Source: Candidatus Acidiferrales bacterium (lineage in GTDB: Bacteria > Acidobacteriota > Terriglobia > Acidiferrales > UBA7541). Taken from it: a DNA stretch of 5,323 nt. The translations under genes and the position numbers were made by a program. The notes beneath the pieces are model-generated. The model searched no databases, had not been told where the DNA came from, and saw nothing but the letters and a program-made list of their open reading frames with translations. The stretch is from assembly GCA_030044295.1 (NCBI GenBank), contig JASHWB010000179.1, forward strand, positions 1 through 5,323, read 5' to 3'. Numbering within the stretch: position 1 is the first letter of the stretch; each line of letters opens with the position of its first letter. Positions 1 to 5,323 of this stretch are shown one piece after another.

Positions 1-797
1 GCCACGTGCTCCTCGACGGTGGCGCCATGTTCGGCGTGATCCCGCGGCCCATGTGGGAGAAAAAGTCCGCGCCCGACGCCCGCAACCGCATCACGCTTGC
101 AATGAACTGCCTGCTGATCCATGCGGGCGGCAAGCGCATCCTGGTCGAAACCGGCGCCGGTGGCAAAATGGACTCCAAGCTCCGCGACATCTATGGCCTC
201 GATGGCCCGTCGCTCGTGAATGGCCTCGAAAAGTTCGGCGTGCGTCCTGAGCAGATCGACGTCGTCATCAACACCCATCTCCATTTCGACCATTGCGGCG
301 GCAACACGCGCGTCGAACGCGGCAAAGCTGTGCCGGTATTCCCGAACGCTCGCTATCATGTCCAGCGCGGTGAATTCGCGCACGCCATGCACCCAAACGA
401 GCGCGACCACGCCAGCTACTTTCGCGAAAATTACGAGCCGCTCGATCGCGCCGGTGTGTTGACTCTGCTCGATGGCGATTCCGCGATCGTACCGGGCGTC
501 GAAGTCGTCGTCGTTCCCGGCCACACAGCGCACATGCAATGCGTGAAGCTCACCGGCGGCGGCCAAACCGCCTTTTTCCTTGCCGATCTTGTTCCCACCA
601 CGGCGCATCTTCCGCTGCCGTGGATCATGGGTTACGATCTCTATCCCGTCACCACGCTGGAGAACAAAAAGCGCTGGATCCCGCAGGTTGTAAAGGAGGG
701 CTGGCTCGCGCTTTTCGCGCACGATCCGCGCGTTCCGGCCGCGTACCTCCGCGAACGCGACGGCAAATGGGAACCCGAGCCGGTGCAGATCGCTTAA
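1..797 (+). CDS. MBL-fold metallo-hydrolase (5' partial)
   Basis: This is a zinc-dependent hydrolase of the metallo-beta-lactamase fold (GloB/lactonase-like group), probably cytoplasmic and of unknown substrate. The frame is open to the window edge (codon boundary at base 3). The GTG at 6 is probably internal, because the family normally has a first beta-strand before the LLDGGAMFGV segment, so the true start lies upstream. Numbering from the GTG codon, the HxHxDH motif is HLHFDH (91-96), the next ligand is H173 in PGHTAHM, the bridging Asp is D194 in FLADLVPT, and the last His is H239 in LFAHDP. All the ligands of a two-metal site are therefore present. The layout resembles AHL-lactonase-type members, but many relatives hydrolyse other esters or lactones, so no substrate is assigned. 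The gene ends with TAA, 154 bp before mtnP on the same strand. The fold is near certain; the specific function is not known. Confidence 0.93.
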   Translation, partial: HVLLDGGAMFGVIPRPMWEKKSAPDARNRITLAMNCLLIHAGGKRILVETGAGGKMDSKLRDIYGLDGPSLVNGLEKFGVRPEQIDVVINTHLHFDHCGGNTRVERGKAVPVFPNARYHVQRGEFAHAMHPNERDHASYFRENYEPLDRAGVLTLLDGDSAIVPGVEVVVVPGHTAHMQCVKLTGGGQTAFFLADLVPTTAHLPLPWIMGYDLYPVTTLENKKRWIPQVVKEGWLALFAHDPRVPAAYLRERDGKWEPEPVQIA

Positions 798-806
798 CGT
801 AAGCTG

Positions 807-825
807 CGCGTCCCTTCAGGACGCG
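807..825 (+). terminator. GC-rich hairpin after the MBL gene, possible terminator
   Basis: A perfect 7-bp stem, CGCGTCC (807-813) with GGACGCG (819-825), encloses the 5-base loop CTTCA and begins 9 bases after the TAA stop. No T-run follows, so it is not a classical intrinsic terminator. It may mark or protect the mRNA 3' end, or be chance in GC-rich DNA. Confidence 0.35.
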
Positions 826-848
826 ACGGGCGTTCAGATATCGTCTGT

Positions 849-871
849 AGGGGCGCTGCTTGCCGCGCCCT
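849..871 (+). repeat. Dispersed-repeat-like hairpin (AGGGGCG...CGCCC)
   Basis: GGGCGC (851-856) pairs perfectly with GCGCCC (865-870) around an 8-base loop. The AGGGGCGC-GCTTGC-GCGC pattern recurs at 2942-2959, with one base fewer at each of two positions. TGTAGGGGCG...CGCCC intergenic palindromes are familiar from many bacterial genomes, which suggests a dispersed repeat rather than a gene-specific site. Family membership is from memory. Confidence 0.4.
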
Positions 872-898
872 GCGCGTCTTCGTCAGGCACGGTTCCAG

Positions 899-917
899 CC
901 GCACCGATATCGTGCGG
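899..917 (+). promoter_or_regulatory. Inverted repeat in the mtnP leader
   Basis: A perfect 6-bp inverted repeat, CCGCAC (899-904) and GTGCGG (912-917), encloses the loop CGATATC. Its left half also forms the 8-base palindrome CGATATCG (905-912). It lies 23 bases before the mtnP ribosome binding site. It could be an operator or an RNA hairpin in the leader. No convincing -35/-10 pair was found around it, so a regulatory role is only a suggestion. Confidence 0.3.
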
Positions 918-940
918 AATTAAACGCGGTGTCAGCCGCC

Positions 941-946
941 GAGGAG
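941..946 (+). promoter_or_regulatory. Ribosome binding site of mtnP
   Basis: GAGGAG lies 5 bases before the ATG at 952. This strong Shine-Dalgarno match favours that ATG over the in-frame GTG at 1000, and so supports the long N-terminus of the protein. Confidence 0.75.
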
Positions 947-951
947 AGTGG

Positions 952-1878
952 ATGCCCAAGGCCAGCGCTTCGAAAGCTGCAAGCTCGAAATCAAAAGGCG
1001 TGAAAGGGAAGGGAAGTGATCCGATTGCCATCGGCATCATCGGTGGCAGCGGCCTGTACAGCATGGCTGGGCTCACGGGCACGCGCGAGATTCGCATCAA
1101 GACGCCTTTTGGAGATCCATCCGACGCGATCGTCACCGGTGTTCTTGAAGGTCGCCGCGTCGCTTTCCTCGCCCGCCACGGACGTGGCCATCGCATCTCC
1201 CCGAGCGAAATCAATTTTCGCGCCAATATTTACGCGCTGAAGACTCTCGGCATCGAACGCATCATTTCCGTCAGCGCGGTCGGCTCGCTGCGCGAAGATG
1301 TCGCTCCGCTCGATTTCGTGGTGCCCGGCCAGTTTTTCGACCGCACCCGCACGCGCATTTCAACTTTCTTCGGCGAAGGCATCGTCGCGCACGTCAGCTT
1401 CGATAAGCCCACGTGCCCGCATTTGTCGGCGCAGCTAGCCGCGGCCTCTGAGCGCGCCGGAGTGAAGGTCCATCGCGGCGGCACTTACGTCTGCATGGAA
1501 GGACCGCAGTTTTCCACGCTCGCCGAATCGCACACGTATCGCAAGCTCGGCTTTGACATTATCGGCATGACCAATCTCACCGAAGCCAAGCTCGCGCGCG
1601 AGGCCGAAATCTGCTACGCCACTTTCGCCATGGTCACCGACTACGACTGCTGGCATCCGTCGCACGATGCCGTGACCGTCGACCAGATCATCTCGGTGCT
1701 GACGAAAAACACCGAAAACGTGCAGCGCGCCATCCGCGAAGCCGTCCGCGCACTCGACGATTCGCGCCCATGCAAGTGCGGCTCGGCGCTGGCGCACGCC
1801 ATTTTGACCGACCGCAAGCTGATTCCCGCGGCGGTGAAAAAGCAGCTCGCTCCGATCATCGGCAAGTACGTGTCGTAG
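952..1878 (+). CDS. mtnP: S-methyl-5'-thioadenosine phosphorylase
   Basis: This enzyme cleaves 5'-methylthioadenosine with phosphate to adenine and 5-methylthioribose-1-phosphate, in cytoplasmic methionine and purine salvage. The 308-residue protein shows the phosphate loop IGIIGGSGLY (27-36), RHGRGH (75-80) followed by SEINFRANIYAL, CMEGPQFST (181-189), and GMTNLTEAKLAREAEICY (205-222). The base-binding segment TDYDCW (229-234) has the Asp pair (D230, D232) of MTA phosphorylases, where 6-oxopurine phosphorylases use Asn. A C-terminal CKCG (274-277) provides a CxC pair like that known from archaeal MTA phosphorylase II enzymes. Residues 1-22 are a Ser/Ala/Lys-rich extension outside the fold, which makes the protein somewhat longer than the usual 280-290 residues. 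The start is supported by GAGGAG 5 bases upstream. The PfkB kinase gene follows after 48 bp and is probably co-transcribed. Adenosine or 5'-deoxyadenosine could be side substrates. Confidence 0.96.
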   Translation: MPKASASKAASSKSKGVKGKGSDPIAIGIIGGSGLYSMAGLTGTREIRIKTPFGDPSDAIVTGVLEGRRVAFLARHGRGHRISPSEINFRANIYALKTLGIERIISVSAVGSLREDVAPLDFVVPGQFFDRTRTRISTFFGEGIVAHVSFDKPTCPHLSAQLAAASERAGVKVHRGGTYVCMEGPQFSTLAESHTYRKLGFDIIGMTNLTEAKLAREAEICYATFAMVTDYDCWHPSHDAVTVDQIISVLTKNTENVQRAIREAVRALDDSRPCKCGSALAHAILTDRKLIPAAVKKQLAPIIGKYVS

Positions 1879-1916
1879 GCGCGCGAAATCACGCGCTACG
1901 CTGAAAAATCGAATTC

Positions 1917-1922
1917 AGGAGA
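1917..1922 (+). promoter_or_regulatory. Ribosome binding site of the PfkB kinase
   Basis: AGGAGA lies 4 bases before the ATG at 1927, inside the 48-bp spacer after mtnP. It fixes the kinase start. No promoter-like pair is evident in the short spacer, which fits translation from a shared mtnP transcript. Confidence 0.7.
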
Positions 1923-1926
1923 AAAC

Positions 1927-2835
1927 ATGTCGCTACTCGTCGTCGGCTCCGTCGCATTTGACGCTATCGAAACGCCCTTCGGCAAAGTGGAACGCACCCT
2001 CGGAGGCGCGGCCAGCTATTTCGCGCTCGCTGCCAGCCACTTCGTTCCCGTGCGCATCGTTGCCATCGTCGGCGACGATTTCAGCGACAAGGAACGCGCC
2101 GTCTTCAAGGGCCGCAAGATCGATCTCTCCGGCCTTGAGCACGCCGCCGGTAAATCCTTTTTTTGGTCCGGCCGCTACAGTCAGAATATGAACGAGCGCA
2201 CCACTCTCACCACCGAGCTCAACGTCTTCGCCAACTTCAAGCCCACTCTCCCGGATACTTACCTTGGCACCAAGCACGTCTTCCTCGGCAACATTCAGCC
2301 CGACTTGCAGCGTTCCGTGCTCCATCAGCTCAAAGGCAAGCCGCGCATCGTCGGTCTCGACACGATGAACTACTGGATCGAAGGTTCCAACGCGCAGCTC
2401 CGCGAAACCCTGAAGCACGTCGATATCCTCACCATCAACGACGACGAAACCCGCCAGCTCACCGGCGAACACAATCTGCTGCGCGCCTCGCGCCATGTCT
2501 TCAAGCTCGGCCCCAAAATTCTGATCGTCAAGCGTGGCGAACACGGCGCATTGATGGTCCATCCAAAATTCACATTTTCCGTGCCCGCGTTCCCGCTCGA
2601 GGAAGTTCACGATCCCACCGGCGCCGGAGACACGTTCGCCGGCGGCTTCATGGGCTATCTCACCAAAGCAGGAAACATGAACGAACAGAATCTTCGCCGC
2701 GCCATGGTGTACGGCTCGGTGCTGGCCAGTTTCACCGTGGAAAAATTCGGCGTCAAGCGCCTCGCCAAAGTCACGTCGCGCGAGATCAACGATCGCGCCC
2801 GCCGCTTCGCCAAGCTCACCGCCTTCAAGCTGTAG
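1927..2835 (+). CDS. PfkB/ribokinase-family kinase
   Basis: This is an ATP-dependent kinase of the ribokinase fold that phosphorylates a sugar or nucleoside hydroxyl; the substrate is not deducible. The 302 residues match the family's usual length of about 300. Visible features are the N-terminal strand and substrate Asp (LVVGSVAFD, D12), the Gly-Gly hinge (GGAAS, 26-30), a lid region near 70-100, GLDTMNYW (143-150), the Mg/phosphate motif NDDE (171-174), the ATP-site strand VKRGEHGALM (201-210) and PfkB signature 2, DPTGAGDTFAGGF (229-241), with catalytic base D235. The site looks intact. The gene lies 48 bp after mtnP with its own AGGAGA site, so the two probably share a transcript. MtnP already yields a phosphorylated sugar and this is not the MtnK fold, so a direct step in MTA salvage is not obvious. 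An adenosine- or deoxyribose-type kinase is conceivable but unproven. Confidence 0.93.
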   Translation: MSLLVVGSVAFDAIETPFGKVERTLGGAASYFALAASHFVPVRIVAIVGDDFSDKERAVFKGRKIDLSGLEHAAGKSFFWSGRYSQNMNERTTLTTELNVFANFKPTLPDTYLGTKHVFLGNIQPDLQRSVLHQLKGKPRIVGLDTMNYWIEGSNAQLRETLKHVDILTINDDETRQLTGEHNLLRASRHVFKLGPKILIVKRGEHGALMVHPKFTFSVPAFPLEEVHDPTGAGDTFAGGFMGYLTKAGNMNEQNLRRAMVYGSVLASFTVEKFGVKRLAKVTSREINDRARRFAKLTAFKL

Positions 2836-2843
2836 CATCGTCC

Positions 2844-2903
2844 TTGTCATCCCGAGCGAGTCCCGGCGCGCGAAGCGGCGCCGGGGCGACGAGGGATCTG
2901 CTT
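2844..2903. repeat. Intergenic dispersed repeat with internal hairpin
   Basis: The element starts TTGTCATCCCGAGCGAG (2844-2860) and ends CGACGAGGGATCTGCTT. This resembles the GTCATCC(C/T)GAGCGAAGCGA(A/G)GGATCT-type repeats that recur between genes in Acidobacteriota and other phyla (from memory). In the middle is a perfect 8-bp stem, CCCGGCGC (2862-2869) with GCGCCGGG (2878-2885), closing an 8-base loop; a G-T pair and one more G-C pair can extend it outward. It begins 8 bases after the kinase stop codon. The hairpin might slow transcription from either side, but no T-run directly follows it. Confidence 0.55.
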
Positions 2904-2920
2904 TTGCTTCTTGGATGCGG

Positions 2921-2960
2921 TTTATCCTGAGGCCGAAGCCGAGGGGCGCGCTTGCGCGCT
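2921..2960. repeat. Second, degenerate intergenic repeat element
   Basis: TTATCCTGAGGCCGAAGCCGAGG (2922-2944) is a variant of the ATCCTGAG-CGAAG-CGAGG repeat core. It runs into AGGGGCGCGCTTGCGCGC (2942-2959), whose GCGCG/CGCGC arms can form a 5-bp stem with a CTTG loop. The second half matches the hairpin near 849-868 apart from two single-base gaps. This suggests a mosaic of dispersed repeats between convergent genes rather than coding sequence. Confidence 0.4.
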
Positions 2961-2965
2961 GGAGT

Positions 2966-2999
2966 GCCTGCGAAGGGTGCGGGCGTTGACTTTTCTTTT
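2966..2999 (+). terminator. Possible intrinsic terminator of the mtnP-PfkB unit
   Basis: GCCTGC (2966-2971) pairs with GCGGGC (2979-2984), giving 5 Watson-Crick pairs and one G-T pair around a 7-base loop. Six bases later comes TTTTCTTTT (2991-2999). A GC-rich stem before a T-rich run fits a terminator for the plus-strand genes, placed just before the end of the convergent DUF1275 gene. The stem is short and the T-run is not immediately adjacent, so efficiency is uncertain. Confidence 0.4.
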
Positions 3000-3010
3000 G
3001 GCCGGTCGCC

Positions 3011-3796
3011 CTACCGTTCCGACTGCTCCTTCTCTTCCTCCACCGATAGCGGCGTGACGAGATCCGTTGCGACCCCAATCACCAATCCCGCAATCGCCAC
3101 AAGCAGCGCGGCGAATCCCCATCTCATGTACGACGCCGTCCCGCCAGCCGCCCCCAGCATGTAGAACACCCAGATGCAAAAAATAAAAATCGCCTGCTTC
3201 GACTCGGCGCTTTGTGCCTTCCGTTTTTCCGGTGTATCGCGGAGCCCGCGCGCGAAATCGTAGCCGCGGAACGAAATCCGCGAAACGAGCTGCGCCAGCT
3301 TGTTCACCATGCCGGTGACGAACGTCGTATGCACCGTCAGCGGACCAACGCCGGTCAGCGTAGCCGTCTGCATTCCCATCGCAGCGGACAGCACCGCCAG
3401 ATACAGGTACGTGTGCGCCCCGCCCGGCGCCATCGCTACTGCTTTTCCCCACGCGCTGTGCCCAGCCGCCACGAACGCGATCATCACCGCTTCGATCGTG
3501 AGCGTCACCGACGCGATATTGCGAAATCGCCGCCGCCCGCCGGACTCGATGATCGCGCGCCCGGCCACCGACCCGACAAAAAACGCCGCGAGGATGGACA
3601 ATGCGGCGAGCATATCGGTCCACCGTCGAAGCGCCAGGCTCTCGCCGAAATGCACCGTCGTGCCCGTCACATGCGCCGTGAAAAGATGAAACACGCCGGT
3701 GTAGCCCACAATATCCACCAGCCCCGACGCGAACGTCAGGATCAGCGCCACCGCGATCTTCGGCTTGTGCTTCGCGAGGCTGTCGCCGTGCGGCAT
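3011..3796 (-). CDS. DUF1275 (YoaK) family membrane protein
   Basis: This is an integral inner-membrane protein of the DUF1275/YoaK family; its function is not established. From the ATG at 3796 it has 261 residues, slightly above the family's usual 200-240. About six membrane segments are visible, near residues 13-33, 62-82, 93-112, 130-147, 200-220 and 227-244. The two family hallmarks are an N-terminal FASGLVDIVGY...HVTGTTV (HVTGTTV at 42-48, where HMTGNTV is common) and its internal echo HTTFVTGMVNKLAQ (156-169). A basic cytoplasmic-type loop lies around residues 172-200, and the C-terminus is Glu-rich. The frame also opens at a GTG at 3820, adding eight residues. The ATG is preferred for its codon and its closeness to the first membrane segment, but neither start has a good ribosome binding site. 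The gene runs against the kinase gene and diverges from the hydrolase gene, with repeat fragments on both sides. Confidence 0.9.
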   Translation of the reverse strand: MPHGDSLAKHKPKIAVALILTFASGLVDIVGYTGVFHLFTAHVTGTTVHFGESLALRRWTDMLAALSILAAFFVGSVAGRAIIESGGRRRFRNIASVTLTIEAVMIAFVAAGHSAWGKAVAMAPGGAHTYLYLAVLSAAMGMQTATLTGVGPLTVHTTFVTGMVNKLAQLVSRISFRGYDFARGLRDTPEKRKAQSAESKQAIFIFCIWVFYMLGAAGGTASYMRWGFAALLVAIAGLVIGVATDLVTPLSVEEEKEQSER

Positions 3797-3846
3797 CTTC
3801 CGGATTATCCCATGCCCCACGCGGGCGCCGCATTCTTCGCGACGTT

Positions 3847-3866
3847 TGCGAAGGGTGCGGATGTTG
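3847..3866. repeat. Direct repeat partner of 2969-2988
   Basis: TGCGAAGGGTGCGG followed by two variable bases and GTTG occurs here and at 2969-2988, in the same orientation; 18 of 20 positions match. The pair brackets the DUF1275 gene at a distance of 878 bp. The left copy is part of the possible terminator hairpin; the right copy lacks the second stem arm. They may be remnants of one dispersed repeat family. Confidence 0.45.
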
Positions 3867-3880
3867 CCGCGCAGCCTGCG

Positions 3881-3904
3881 TTGTCATCCTGTCTGCCTGA
3901 GCGA
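3881..3904. repeat. Fragment of the GTCATCC...GAGCGA repeat
   Basis: TTGTCATCC (3881-3889) is identical to the start of the repeat at 2844, and CCTGAGCGA (3896-3904) resembles that repeat's next segment, with six extra bases between them. No GGATCTG end is visible, so this looks like a decayed or interrupted copy in the divergent intergenic region. Confidence 0.35.
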
Positions 3905-3949
3905 ACGGCCCTCGACTTTGGCCACAGCCGGGCTCGTCGCAACTGCATC

Positions 3950-3978
3950 TTGCGCCAGCCGCGCGTCGAATCTATGAT
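3950..3978 (+). promoter_or_regulatory. Candidate sigma-70-type promoter for the hydrolase
   Basis: TTGCGC (3950-3955) and TATGAT (3973-3978) are separated by 17 bases, 60 bases before the ATG at 4039. The -10 box matches TATAAT at five of six positions. The -35 box matches only TTG. The position between divergent genes fits a promoter for the secreted hydrolase. No matching pair was found for the minus-strand gene. Confidence 0.4.
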
Positions 3979-4038
3979 GCAGCCCGGTTTTGGGGAACGC
4001 ATGCCGCGCGAACGAACGGGCGCAAATGGGGGTGGAAC

Positions 4039-5313
4039 ATGAACCGCGAAAATCGCCGCATCCTGCGGAGCCGTAATCCAATCGCTCGCGTTCTTCTGGC
4101 GGTCGCCGCCGTTGCGTTGGCCGCGTCTCTTCCGATAGGCGCGGCGCGCGCGCAAGTGCCCGCCAGCATCGAAGCGGGCCTGCAAAAAATGGGACACATC
4201 GTCGATCCCGGCTGCACGGCCGATCTCTACCGCCCGCTGATGCCCAAAAAAGACATCGTCGACCAGCTCGCCGAAATGAAAGCGGAAAATAAGCCCAGCT
4301 CCGAGGTGCCCATCTACCCGGGCGTCACCATTTATCGCGACGTTTCCTTCGGCCCTGATCCCAAGGACGTTGTCGACATCTTCACCTCCGATAAGGCTAG
4401 TGCGTCGCGCCCCGTCCTGCTCTACGTTCCCGGCGGCGTGGGCAACAAAATAGAATTGCAAAATCGCGCCGCGAACGCTTTCTACGACAATATCGGCCGC
4501 TGGGCCACCCAGCACGGCATGGTCGGCGTGATCATGCAGCGCCACGGCCAGGCGCCCGGCTCGAAGCCCGATTATTACGCCGGCGCGAAAGACGTTGCCG
4601 CCGCCATCGCCTTTCTCCAGCAAAACATCGCAACCTACCATGGCGACGCCACGCGCGTTTTCGCCTGGGCGCAATCGGCCGGCAATGGCCCGCTCGGCAT
4701 CTACGCCGGACATCCCGAGCTGTACACGCAGCAAGGCATCGGCCTCGTCGGCATCATTTTCATGTCCGGCCAGTTCGATATTCTTCGCCCCGATGGGACC
4801 AATCCCGTTCCAGCCGCGGCTGGCGGCTTTGGAGGCGGCAATCTTTTCGCCGATGCCGGAAAGACCTGCGGACTGAAAGGCGGCGCGTTCTCCACCGAAG
4901 GCGTGCTCCCCGGCCGGTCGCCCGATCAGCCCGGCGGCCAGGCTCCATTTGCGATGCCTGCCGGTGGAATGCGTTTCGGCGGCGCGCCCGTTTCCAAGGA
5001 AGTTCAGATCGAGGAATCCAGCCTGCCCGGCCTCGAAAAGGCCAGCGCGAAAATCATGCTCGCTTCCGCCGAACTCGATCCCGGCGTCAACGGCGGCCCC
5101 AGCCCGTTCAATCAGGCCCTCCACGACGAGCTCTGCAAACTCGATGGTCCTCACGCCGTCAGCGGACGCGGTCATTGCCCCGCGCTGCTCTACGAAAAAG
5201 ACGAAAGCCACATTTCCGAAGTTTTCTCCATCGACACGCCCGACCACATCGTCTCCGGCCCCATCCTCGCCTGGATTCACCGCGTCGACGCCGCATCGAG
5301 CCGCAAGCGCTGA
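4039..5313 (+). CDS. Secreted alpha/beta-hydrolase, esterase-like
   Basis: This is a probable exported serine hydrolase related to carboxylesterases; the substrate is unknown. The 424-residue protein starts with a signal peptide: a basic n-region (RRILRSRNPIAR), a hydrophobic core (about 18-36) and a likely cut after ARA, before Q39. The mature part shows the strand and oxyanion-type turn VLLYVPGGVGN (126-136), a nucleophile elbow AWAQSAGNG (209-217) with S213, a candidate acid D347 in SAELDPGVN, and a candidate base H390 in DESHISEVFSIDT. The complete triad supports activity, although the elbow is AQSAG where GxSxG is usual. Residues 250-325 form a Gly/Pro-rich insertion (GGFGGGN, GGMRFGG) that could be a lid or a flexible loop. 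C60, C277, C366 and C380 could pair in the periplasm. The start is preceded only by a weak GGGGGTGG-type ribosome site. The gene stands alone, diverging from the DUF1275 gene. Confidence 0.87.
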   Translation: MNRENRRILRSRNPIARVLLAVAAVALAASLPIGAARAQVPASIEAGLQKMGHIVDPGCTADLYRPLMPKKDIVDQLAEMKAENKPSSEVPIYPGVTIYRDVSFGPDPKDVVDIFTSDKASASRPVLLYVPGGVGNKIELQNRAANAFYDNIGRWATQHGMVGVIMQRHGQAPGSKPDYYAGAKDVAAAIAFLQQNIATYHGDATRVFAWAQSAGNGPLGIYAGHPELYTQQGIGLVGIIFMSGQFDILRPDGTNPVPAAAGGFGGGNLFADAGKTCGLKGGAFSTEGVLPGRSPDQPGGQAPFAMPAGGMRFGGAPVSKEVQIEESSLPGLEKASAKIMLASAELDPGVNGGPSPFNQALHDELCKLDGPHAVSGRGHCPALLYEKDESHISEVFSIDTPDHIVSGPILAWIHRVDAASSRKR

Positions 5314-5323
5314 CGCCGCCCGC

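Noticed and set aside
1933..3078. A 381-codon minus-strand open frame opposite the PfkB kinase gene
   Set aside because: Its N-terminal part is a translation of the intergenic repeats and the rest mirrors the kinase. The kinase motifs on the plus strand are unambiguous.
3804..3809. GATAAT on the minus strand as a -10 box for the DUF1275 gene
   Set aside because: It lies only a few bases before the ATG at 3796, leaving almost no leader, and no TTGACA-like box is found about 17 bases upstream.
2922..3887. A 321-codon minus-strand open frame overlapping the DUF1275 gene
   Set aside because: Its composition is Arg/Gly-rich without membrane segments, whereas the chosen frame shows six hydrophobic segments and the DUF1275 motifs.
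3797..4038. The divergent intergenic region as a possible small RNA or short gene
   Set aside because: Apart from repeat fragments and one candidate promoter, I saw no short frame with a ribosome site and no strong stem followed by a T-run.
3212..4042. A 276-codon plus-strand open frame opposite the DUF1275 gene
   Set aside because: It is Arg/His-rich with no domain, spans the divergent intergenic region and overlaps the hydrolase start; it is a shadow frame.
3805..5280. A 491-codon open frame on the minus strand, longer than the hydrolase gene opposite it
   Set aside because: It has no recognisable domain, is rich in Gly/Ala/Asp/Arg as expected for a mirror of biased codons, and runs over the DUF1275 start. 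The plus-strand frame has a signal peptide and hydrolase motifs.

Overview
The window reads as a piece of a GC-rich (about 60% by eye) bacterial chromosome with strong codon-position bias. That bias leaves long open frames opposite the real genes. It holds one 5'-truncated gene and four complete ones. A member of the Acidobacteriota is my best guess. It rests on an mtnP gene paired with a PfkB kinase, on intergenic repeats of the GTCATCC(C/T)GAGCGA...GAGGGATCTG type, and on the style of the proteins. This is inference from memory, not a database result.

Positions 1-797 (+) hold most of a metallo-beta-lactamase-fold hydrolase with every metal ligand present; its 5' end lies outside the window. 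A 154-bp spacer follows, with three GC-rich inverted repeats: one just after the stop codon, one that looks like a dispersed repeat, and one in the mtnP leader. Positions 952-1878 (+) encode S-methyl-5'-thioadenosine phosphorylase (MtnP). Positions 1927-2835 (+) encode a PfkB/ribokinase-family kinase. The 48-bp spacing and a good Shine-Dalgarno site suggest that these two form an operon. MtnP would split the methylthioadenosine left by polyamine synthesis or other SAM-dependent reactions into adenine and methylthioribose-1-phosphate. The kinase substrate is unknown.

Positions 2836-3010 form a convergent intergenic region with two repeat-like hairpin elements and a possible intrinsic terminator. 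Positions 3011-3796 (-) encode a DUF1275/YoaK-family membrane protein, the only gene on the minus strand. Related repeat fragments occur on both sides of it. Positions 3797-4038 are a divergent intergenic region with a plausible promoter for the last gene. Positions 4039-5313 (+) encode a secreted alpha/beta-hydrolase with a clear signal peptide, an AQSAG nucleophile elbow in place of GxSxG, and a Gly/Pro-rich insertion.

I saw no tRNA, rRNA, CRISPR array, transposase or phage gene. No new multi-gene system is evident. The points most worth checking are the MBL-mtnP-PfkB association, the modified hydrolase elbow, and the repeats flanking the DUF1275 gene.
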